Assembly: GCA_016929175.1 (NCBI GenBank)
Contig: JAFGJI010000060.1
Span: 1 to 13,163 of the forward strand
Reading direction: 5' to 3'
Length of the DNA: 13,163 nucleotides
DNA from: Thermoplasmatota archaeon
Lineage (GTDB): Archaea; Thermoplasmatota; Penumbrarchaeia; Penumbrarchaeales; Penumbrarchaeaceae
In this document: piece after piece, positions 1 to 6,281 of the stretch
Layout of the letters: every line of letters begins with the position of its first letter
How positions within the stretch are numbered: the first letter of the stretch is position 1
The notes under the pieces: model-generated
Seen by the model: only the letters and a program-made list of their open reading frames with translations
Told to the model about the DNA's origin: nothing
Database searches by the model: none
Position numbers and translations under genes: made by a program

Positions 1-1022
1 CCTATGAACGATGCATCCGCCAAACTTAGGGATGTGTCCATAGACCAGCCGGATGCCTTTCCCATTATCAGATAAGTCTGACCGGCAAAACTTCCGCCTT
101 CAGCGTTCTTATTAGCTCCGATCAGGATATCATCATACCCGTCTCCATCCACGTCTCCGGCTCCGGACACAGACCAACCTGACTGATCACCACCTGCCTC
201 GCCGATGAACGAAGCATCCGCCGAACCTAATGATGTGTCCATAGACCAGCCGGATGCCTTTCCCATTATCAGATAAGTCTGACCGGTATAAATTCCGCCT
301 TCAGCGTTCTTATAAGCTCCTATTAGAATATCATCATACCCGTCTCCGTTCACATCTCCGGCTCCAGATACAGAACGACCCAATTCATCATCAGCTACCT
401 CGCCCCAAAACGATGCATCGACCTGGCTCAGGTTGGCGTCCAAGGACCAGCCAGATGCCTTTCCCAGAACAAGGTAGGTCTGTCCTGCTTTTGACCCTCC
501 CTCATCGTTTAAGGGAGCTCCGATCAGAATGTCATCATACCCGTCCCCGTTCACGTCTCCAGCTCCTGATACAGAACGACCCAATTCATCATCAGCTGCC
601 TCGCCGATGAACGATGCATCTGCCGAACCTAATGATGTGTCCATAGACCATCCTGAGTTCTTGCCCATTATCAGATACGTCTGACCGGCATGATTTCCAC
701 CTGCACCGTTGTAGAAAGCTCCTATAAGAATGTCATCATACCCATCCCCGTTCACGTCTCCGGCTCCGGATACAGAAAAACCTGACCAATCATTAGCTGC
801 CTCGCCTATGAACGATGCATCCGCCAAACTTAGGGATATGTCCATCGACCATCCTGAGTTCTTGCCCATTATCAGATACGTCTGACCTGTATGACTTCCG
901 CCTTCATTGTTCCATGTAGCTCCGATCAGGATGTCATCATACCCGTCACCATTCACATCTCCCGCTCCAGATACAGACCAACCTGAATGATCATCAGTTG
1001 CCTCACCTATGAACGAACCAAG
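1..1022 (-). repeat. Tandem 201-bp repeats encoding FG-GAP blades
   Basis: The plus-strand word CATCATACCC recurs at 131, 332, 533, 734 and 935, spaced exactly 201 bp (67 codons), so no copy has gained or lost a codon. Long stretches are identical between units; for example 31-85 equals 232-286. The identity is mosaic: the segment starting at position 1 matches the one starting at 805 more closely than its neighbours do. The array starts inside the coding region near 1022 and continues past the left edge. Confidence 0.9.
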
Positions 1023-1172
1023 TGAAGCTTCCGATACGTTCATGTCCATGGTCCAATCCTCGTACCTTATTGGAGTACCGTTCATTGCGAACGTTTCCAG
1101 ATCGTTTTTCATTATCGCAAGAACAGAAGCGATCAACAGAACCGATACGAGTATGGCCCCAAACCTTCTCAT
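1..1172 (-). CDS. Secreted FG-GAP repeat (integrin-alpha-like beta-propeller) protein, C-terminus beyond window
   Basis: The minus-strand frame is open from ATG at 1172 to the window edge (390 codons, no stop). Residues 1-22 form a signal peptide: Met-Arg-Arg followed by a hydrophobic stretch (FGAILVSVLLIASVLAI). From about residue 50 the protein is a string of 67-residue units. Each has a calcium-loop motif, DVNGDGYDD, at residues 72-80, 139-147, 206-214, 273-281 and 340-348 (DVDGDGYDD in the last), followed by ILIGA and later GQTYLIMGK and SGWS. This is the FG-GAP blade pattern of integrin-alpha-type propellers, which bind Ca2+ in the DxDxDG-like loop. Five blades are visible; propellers usually have seven, so at least two more probably follow. 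A G-rich run (AAGGGGG) lies 7-13 nt before the ATG. A role in surface adhesion or ligand binding is inferred; the ligand is unknown. Any C-terminal anchor is outside the window. Confidence 0.9.
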   Translation of the reverse strand, partial: MRRFGAILVSVLLIASVLAIMKNDLETFAMNGTPIRYEDWTMDMNVSEASLGSFIGEATDDHSGWSVSGAGDVNGDGYDDILIGATWNNEGGSHTGQTYLIMGKNSGWSMDISLSLADASFIGEAANDWSGFSVSGAGDVNGDGYDDILIGAFYNGAGGNHAGQTYLIMGKNSGWSMDTSLGSADASFIGEAADDELGRSVSGAGDVNGDGYDDILIGAPLNDEGGSKAGQTYLVLGKASGWSLDANLSQVDASFWGEVADDELGRSVSGAGDVNGDGYDDILIGAYKNAEGGIYTGQTYLIMGKASGWSMDTSLGSADASFIGEAGGDQSGWSVSGAGDVDGDGYDDILIGANKNAEGGSFAGQTYLIMGKASGWSMDTSLSLADASFI

Positions 1173-1263
1173 TCGGAATCCCCCTTCGGATTGTGATATG
1201 ATAATCGAATTCCGGAGGTACACTCCCTCCTCGAATTTCAATGGACCGTATCTCCCTACATGG

Positions 1264-1275
1264 ATTTATATTTAA
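1264..1275 (-). promoter_or_regulatory. Putative TATA box for the FG-GAP gene
   Basis: On the minus strand this reads GATTAAATATAA, a good archaeal TATA-like element. It lies about 95 nt upstream of the ATG at 1172 and would give a leader of roughly 70 nt. A weaker TTATCATA element near 1196-1206 sits at leaderless distance from the same ATG and is an alternative. Neither has experimental support here. Confidence 0.45.
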
Positions 1276-1464
1276 TCTGGAAAAAGGTTTGAATTTGTAT
1301 GATCATATTACAATTTATTATTTCTATATAATTAATACAGATAATTGTGGCATTATTTTAAATCCAAGATATGGGGAGCATAATTGATAAAGAGCGGGGC
1401 CCCCGAAGGGGTTCCATCTTTCTTTTCACCGCAGTATCCCTAAGGTCGTCATCCCAGTCAATCC
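1276..1464. other. AT-rich intergenic region with a UUCG hairpin
   Basis: This stretch separates the divergent FG-GAP and DUF4190-like genes and holds no convincing reading frame. About 1272-1370 is strongly AT-rich (for example TTTATTATTTCTATATAATTAATAC), unlike the GC-leaning surroundings. At 1400-1411 the minus strand reads CCCC-UUCG-GGGG, a 4-bp stem closed by a C(UUCG)G tetraloop, directly followed by CCCCGC. The hairpin could belong to a small RNA, a leader or a terminator; nothing else identifies it. Confidence 0.3.
1298..1307. promoter_or_regulatory. 10-bp perfect palindrome TATGATCATA upstream of the FG-GAP promoter
   Basis: TATGATCATA is its own reverse complement. It lies about 23 bp upstream (minus-strand sense) of the TATA-like element at 1264-1275, where an archaeal activator could bind. 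The region is AT-rich, so a chance palindrome is quite possible. Confidence 0.25.
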
Positions 1465-1582
1465 AATAATTTATGGGATCTTACCGGTTTTCATGTCATC
1501 ACCTTCTGGCAAAATGATCTCTCGGACCCCGCTTGGGTTTTCTAAGGGTCTGGAATTCAATTATCCTGCGCTACCACCCAAC

Positions 1583-1590
1583 ATATTTAA
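1583..1590 (+). promoter_or_regulatory. Putative TATA box (ATATTTAA) for the DUF4190-like gene
   Basis: ATATTTAA lies about 38 nt before the ATG at 1625, predicting transcription from about 1612 and a short leader that contains the GGGTGG ribosome-binding-like motif. A second element, AATAATTTA (1465-1473), sits 24 nt from an upstream in-frame ATG at 1493 and could drive a longer form. Confidence 0.5.
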
Positions 1591-1624
1591 TTGCTGGATG
1601 TATTTCCGTGGCAGGGTGGACAAG

Positions 1625-2164
1625 ATGGAAGGGAATGAATGGACAGATGGTCGAGCTGAAGGTGGTGAGAATTCCTATGGAAAGGAACCCTGGCATTCAC
1701 AGGGGGCCGATCCCACCGGTCCCCCAAGACAGGTCCCCCCCTTGGGTTACAATACAACCGCTTCCGGATATGATCAAGGGTCCATATCGAGGGACTACGG
1801 TCCTCCTTACGATCCTGGGTATTCCCCGAATACCTCATATTACGATACAGCACCTCCAAAGAACGACGAGGGGGCACGAGGTCTCGGGATGGCGTCGATG
1901 ATCATGGGAATATGCAGTCTGGGTATGACATTCTTCGGTATGTTCTTCTCGGGTCTATGCTGTCTATCATTCCTGGTCTCCATCATAGGTCTGCCCCTGG
2001 GGGCTGTATCGTTATCCAAATACAGGAGGACCGGTGCGGAGGAGGGGAAAGGCATGGCTGTCGCAGGGATCATCATGAACTCCATTGATCTGGGGATCGC
2101 AGCCCTGGGATTCCTGATCATGGTACTTCTGATCGGACTCATTGTGGGTACCGGTAGTTACTGA
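1625..2164 (+). CDS. Small membrane protein, DUF4190-like
   Basis: The product has 179 residues. Residues 1-78 are a soluble, low-complexity region rich in Gly, Pro, Tyr and Asp (for example SYYDTAPPKN). Next come GLGMASMIMGICSLG, two closely spaced hydrophobic segments rich in Gly, Met and Cys (about residues 88-126), a short charged loop (SKYRRTGAEEGKG), then GMAVAGIIMNSI and a last helix to the C-terminus. The order Ala/Gly-rich helix, 'SKYRR...GKGMAVAGII', helix matches the DUF4190 family, whose function is unknown. The ATG at 1625 was chosen because GGGTGG lies 5 nt before it and a TATA element lies upstream. An in-frame ATG at 1493 would add 44 residues that do not look like this family and whose codons show weaker GC bias. 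The next gene starts 100 bp downstream with its own TATA element. Confidence 0.8.
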   Translation: MEGNEWTDGRAEGGENSYGKEPWHSQGADPTGPPRQVPPLGYNTTASGYDQGSISRDYGPPYDPGYSPNTSYYDTAPPKNDEGARGLGMASMIMGICSLGMTFFGMFFSGLCCLSFLVSIIGLPLGAVSLSKYRRTGAEEGKGMAVAGIIMNSIDLGIAALGFLIMVLLIGLIVGTGSY

Positions 2165-2213
2165 GGGTATATGGACCAGATACAGCAACGGAATGATCCC
2201 GGTCCACCAATCA

Positions 2214-2220
2214 TTTTATA
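2214..2220 (+). promoter_or_regulatory. Putative TATA box (TTTTATA) for the 1330-residue surface protein
   Basis: TTTTATA lies about 48 nt before the ATG at 2265 and predicts a start of transcription near 2243, leaving a leader of about 20 nt. That leader holds the G-rich GGGGGAAGTGG, a plausible ribosome-binding site. This placement favours 2265 over the upstream ATG at 2235. Confidence 0.5.
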
Positions 2221-2264
2221 CAAGGCCAGTCAATATGTCCCGAACAATTGGGGGAAGTGGCAGC

Positions 2265-5200
2265 ATGAACCTTGACAGAACTAAGGGTTTGATAATTGCA
2301 TTTGTATTGATACTCCCGGGGGCCTTGATATCGCTCACCGGAGGAACAGGAGAAGTAGAGGCTATTGGACCCCTCTACTATCACAACTCCTACATCGAAC
2401 TCAACGTATCCTTTACGAACGGAACCCCCGCGGAAGGTTACAGAGCCGTCTGGAACACGATGTTCAATTATAATGAACAGTATTCAACGATCGACATCGG
2501 GGGAAAGGCGACATTGAATCTGAGCTTCAACCAACTTGGAGCGGGCATGCTCCGTATAAGGGACCCCTCTTACATGACCTATCATACGGAATATCTGTTC
2601 ATCGGACCCGATAAGGTCGTGTACAGGAACATCACCATACCTCCGCCCGAAGAACCTTACAATCTTATCACAGGCATCCTTCGGGATGCCGAAACGAACG
2701 AACCCATCGAGAATGCCGAGGTCCATGTCCAGATCCGAGATGATCTGGACAATGACTTTCATCGGATGGTATATACGAACCCTCAGGGCCGGTATGAAAC
2801 TTACGTTCCGAACGGCACAAGGTACAATGTCATCATCCAGGTGTACACGCTCCCCGGTTACAGAAGCCTTCTTCGTGCGTTCTTCCTGAAGGAGGAAGTC
2901 CACACGTACGATGTCGACCTTTACGCTTACAAAGAGTTCAGCGCGGAACAGGAGAGCAGGGTCAGGTACGTCAACCCCCAGACCGGAGACCCGCTCACGG
3001 GATACTTTTCCATATCCTCGTGTGCCGAGGACAATGACCTCAATTCGTATGACAACAATGCCTTTTCCCAGGATATGGCAGGATGGTTCGATATCTCCAC
3101 CTCCAGAGGCGAGATGGAATTCCGCTTCACCGCTCTGGAGCTGTACCCCGGTACGGACGTCCATCTTCACTCCGGCCACGTGATCAACGATACGGGAATG
3201 GACATCGAGATACCTGTGGACACCTCGTTCATGGTCCCCGTGGAGATGGAGGTTTGGAACTCCACCGGTCCTGCTTCCGATGCGACGATCCATTTCAATA
3301 TCGAGGGGCAAACGGACCTCTGGAACTATCAGATGAACCCCTACTACTACACCGATGCCTCCGGTAAAGCATCCATACATCTTCCTTCCGGAGGAATTCA
3401 TCCAGTCAATGTCCTCCCGATGGACCAACCCGGTATGACGGTTAGTGTGGATACCACCGGTCCCGGACCCTACAGGGTCAACCTCACGGTCCCCGACATT
3501 CAGGAAGACCCATTGCCTCCTCTGACCAGGGTCAATATTACCGTGTTGGACGACATCACCGGCCTAGCGGTCCCCCGCGCTGATATCAATGGTTGGGGGT
3601 ATTTCGGGGATACATATGTACATTTTTCGGACACGACCGGAGACGACGGGATCTGTTCAACGGACCTCTACTCGGGCATGACCTACAGCTCCATATATAC
3701 CTATGTCAACATGGCGACAGCAGAACTCCATGATATGACCTTTACAGTGGAAGGACCCAACGACGTCACGATGCGCATGACAAGGCGCTACTACACGGAA
3801 GGATCCTGGGCGGAGGACTATTATCTCGTAGTAAAGGACGATGAAGGCCAGCCGGCAACCGGGGCCGAGATATATGTCGAGGGCAGCTTCAGCAGCGTTT
3901 ATTACTATTCCTTCAATATAGTTTCCGACGTGGATGGAAAGGTTGAGTTCAGAGCAATGCCCGAAAGCGAGGTTTCCGTACATGCCTATCAGTATCTTTC
4001 AAATGGTGAGAGGAACCCCTGGGCAATGCAGTGGACCATCCTTGAAGCACATTCCGGAATGCCGTATATCGGTGACGTCACGGTCTACGAGAGACCCGCG
4101 CCTACGGCCATTACCGGTTTCATACGTGACGCTGAGACAATGGCCCCTGTCGGGAACCAGGATGTAAGGGCGCATTCGGTCAAACCTCTTCCGACCGAAC
4201 CGTCCAGGGCTATGATGATGATCGAGGAGCAATACTATGAAGGCATCGATTACATGAACCTCTGGAGGATGAGCACCGCTGACGGTTTCTACAGGACATA
4301 TGGCATCGATACAGTGATGTTCAAGGTGGACCGGAGCGGCTACTTCACCTACAGGGAAGAATACTCCCTGCAACCTGTCAGGTCCGGGCTCGTTCACGAT
4401 ATCCTCCTGGAACCGCTCCCCGACCAAAAAGCATGGCTCAACGGGACGCTGATGAGCGAGAATGGAGAGCCCATACCGGGGGAGATCAACATCACGGACA
4501 TCGGCCACCCCGGAATGGCCGGATACGATCTCGTGATAGACACGACCGGCGCTTTCGGTATACAGCTGTGGCCGAGCACCTACCGGCTGAGGTTCTACAA
4601 CGAAACGCTTTCCGGCATGATGGATGTGATGCTGCCGGAAGAAGGCATCGACGGACTGGAGCTCAGGCTGATACCCATGTGTCGGATATCCGGAAGGACC
4701 GTTGATGGCGAAGGTACTCCAATTGAAGGGATCAACGTCACACTGGTCGTAGAACCGGAAGAGAGCCTGTTCGGATGGTCAATATCGGACGTCGGGGGCA
4801 ACTTCTCATTCACGGTCCCCGCCGGTACATACAGCATCGTCATAGGCATGTCGGAGCTTTATGACAATTACAGGGTAAACGATATCGAGGTGGACGGATG
4901 GGTGGACTGGTTCGGTATGCTGTATCTCAACTACCGCACCCAGGGGGACGTTCTCGGAACCGTCCTCGGTTCCGCTGGACCTTATGCTGCCGGGGTGCCC
5001 GGAACTGTCGTGGAACTGCTGGAGGGAAAGGAAGTGAGATCTTCAACCACGACGGACATCGACGGCAGATTCGTGATCCCATTTGTAAATTACGGCACAT
5101 ACGACCTGAGAGCCTCCCCCCCGGAGTCCCTTTTGCCAGTGGAGGGCCTACGCTCCGGATACCTCGGGAGCACGATCGCGGATATCGTGGTCTCCAGCTA

Positions 5201-6257
5201 CGAAACGCTGGTGTACCCGCAACTTACCTACGTCGAACACATATCCCCCGAATATGTGAACATAACCCACACATCTCCGAATGGCACCGGGGAATACCTA
5301 GATGAACCCGTAATGGTCACCTTCTCCGAGGTCATGAACCGGACATCGGTGGAGAGCTCCATCTTCTTCTCTCCCGAGGTTCAGGGCATCTCCTTCAGCT
5401 GGGATGAATGGGGATACGTGGTAACGGTCCGTCACGAAGATCTTCAACCCAACACTACTTACACGGTGACCGTAGGTCTTGGAGCCGTATCCTCCGAAGG
5501 CTGGCCCCTCTGGGGGAACGCTCCATATTACTGGGAGTTCACCACAGGGAACGCAACCGATCCCTGGACCATATTCTCCGCCGAGGTAGAGCTTCAGGGA
5601 ATGAACCTTTCGGTTTTCGTCAACGCTCCAACCAACCTCTCCATCTGGATGTGCATTATGGATGTTGGATACTTCAGACTGACAGAAGAGGGCAGAGGGG
5701 GTTACTCCCTGGAACTGGACGAAACACATTTCGAGCCGGAGACCGTCTACGAGTACTTCTTCACGGACCGTTTCAACGGAGATGACAAGGCTCCAGAGTT
5801 CAAGGGAACGTTCACCACACCTGAAGGCCCCGTGGTGGAACCGGTTTGGGAACTGTCAGAGGCGACGGTCACCGTGCTGTCGGGGGGCGACTGGAAGGTG
5901 AGGGCAAAGGGCAATGAAGAATTGACCGTTTACATCGTCATAGACGGGGTCGGGTCCTTCATCCTGCAGGAGACAGCTCCCGGAGAATACAGTGCGAACA
6001 TACTGTCCGACAATTTCAAGAGGGGGAAGACCTACGATTATCATTTCTCTGACAGAGAGGACGGACCTGATCTTGCTCCCCAGTTCGCCGGGTCTGCCGA
6101 GGACCCGAGGGGTCCTACCACTATCAGCGATGGCCAGCAATGGGTGTTGATATGCCTGATAACCCTGGTCCTGATACTACTGGTGGCGGGCCTCGTGATA
6201 CTGGTGGCGGTCCTTGCCTCAAGGCGCAAGGACAGGGAAGGTCTGGAAGAGGAATGA
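2265..6257 (+). CDS. Large C-terminally anchored surface protein with carboxypeptidase-regulatory-like and Big_5 domains
   Basis: The product has 1330 residues. It starts with a signal peptide (MNLDRTKG, then a hydrophobic run GLIIAFVLILPGALISL). Repeated beta-sandwich modules of the carboxypeptidase-regulatory (CarboxypepD_reg) type follow; each opens with a G-x-(V/L/I)-x-D/G-x-E-T/G-x-P-(I/V) signature, near residues 134, 616, 723, 807 and 895, with less clear Ig-like modules between. Residues 991-1096 resemble a Big_5/SbsA Ig-like domain ('EPVMVTFSEVMNRTSV' ... 'NTTYTVTVG' ... 'WEFTTG'). Residues 1099-1188 and 1192-1284 are two copies of an unnamed domain ending Y-x-Y-x-F-(T/S)-D-R. A helix at about 1291-1319 and the tail RRKDREGLEEE anchor it. 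Many N-x-S/T sequons suggest glycosylation. No catalytic domain is visible, so a structural or binding role is inferred. The ATG at 2265 directly precedes the signal peptide and has a G-rich motif before it; 2235 and 2142 are poorer starts. Confidence 0.85.
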   Translation: MNLDRTKGLIIAFVLILPGALISLTGGTGEVEAIGPLYYHNSYIELNVSFTNGTPAEGYRAVWNTMFNYNEQYSTIDIGGKATLNLSFNQLGAGMLRIRDPSYMTYHTEYLFIGPDKVVYRNITIPPPEEPYNLITGILRDAETNEPIENAEVHVQIRDDLDNDFHRMVYTNPQGRYETYVPNGTRYNVIIQVYTLPGYRSLLRAFFLKEEVHTYDVDLYAYKEFSAEQESRVRYVNPQTGDPLTGYFSISSCAEDNDLNSYDNNAFSQDMAGWFDISTSRGEMEFRFTALELYPGTDVHLHSGHVINDTGMDIEIPVDTSFMVPVEMEVWNSTGPASDATIHFNIEGQTDLWNYQMNPYYYTDASGKASIHLPSGGIHPVNVLPMDQPGMTVSVDTTGPGPYRVNLTVPDIQEDPLPPLTRVNITVLDDITGLAVPRADINGWGYFGDTYVHFSDTTGDDGICSTDLYSGMTYSSIYTYVNMATAELHDMTFTVEGPNDVTMRMTRRYYTEGSWAEDYYLVVKDDEGQPATGAEIYVEGSFSSVYYYSFNIVSDVDGKVEFRAMPESEVSVHAYQYLSNGERNPWAMQWTILEAHSGMPYIGDVTVYERPAPTAITGFIRDAETMAPVGNQDVRAHSVKPLPTEPSRAMMMIEEQYYEGIDYMNLWRMSTADGFYRTYGIDTVMFKVDRSGYFTYREEYSLQPVRSGLVHDILLEPLPDQKAWLNGTLMSENGEPIPGEINITDIGHPGMAGYDLVIDTTGAFGIQLWPSTYRLRFYNETLSGMMDVMLPEEGIDGLELRLIPMCRISGRTVDGEGTPIEGINVTLVVEPEESLFGWSISDVGGNFSFTVPAGTYSIVIGMSELYDNYRVNDIEVDGWVDWFGMLYLNYRTQGDVLGTVLGSAGPYAAGVPGTVVELLEGKEVRSSTTTDIDGRFVIPFVNYGTYDLRASPPESLLPVEGLRSGYLGSTIADIVVSSYETLVYPQLTYVEHISPEYVNITHTSPNGTGEYLDEPVMVTFSEVMNRTSVESSIFFSPEVQGISFSWDEWGYVVTVRHEDLQPNTTYTVTVGLGAVSSEGWPLWGNAPYYWEFTTGNATDPWTIFSAEVELQGMNLSVFVNAPTNLSIWMCIMDVGYFRLTEEGRGGYSLELDETHFEPETVYEYFFTDRFNGDDKAPEFKGTFTTPEGPVVEPVWELSEATVTVLSGGDWKVRAKGNEELTVYIVIDGVGSFILQETAPGEYSANILSDNFKRGKTYDYHFSDREDGPDLAPQFAGSAEDPRGPTTISDGQQWVLICLITLVLILLVAGLVILVAVLASRRKDREGLEEE

Positions 6258-6281
6258 TCCCCGAAAGATCTCCTACTGTTC

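Noticed and set aside
1..1022. Regularly spaced repeats that might suggest a CRISPR array
   Set aside because: The whole 201-bp unit is repeated and coding in one frame; there are no short repeats separated by unique spacers.
254..1275. Plus-strand frames of 118 and 88 codons over the left-edge repeats
   Set aside because: The minus strand encodes perfect FG-GAP blades here; the plus-strand frames are their mirror.
2142..2264. Upstream extension of the 1330-residue protein to 2142
   Set aside because: It would overlap the end of the DUF4190-like gene, precede the TATA element at 2214-2220, and bury the signal peptide 41 residues into the protein.
2484..3428. A 314-codon open frame on the minus strand
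   Set aside because: It lies wholly inside the 1330-residue surface-protein gene. The translation has no recognisable domain, and long antisense frames are expected opposite GC-ending codons.
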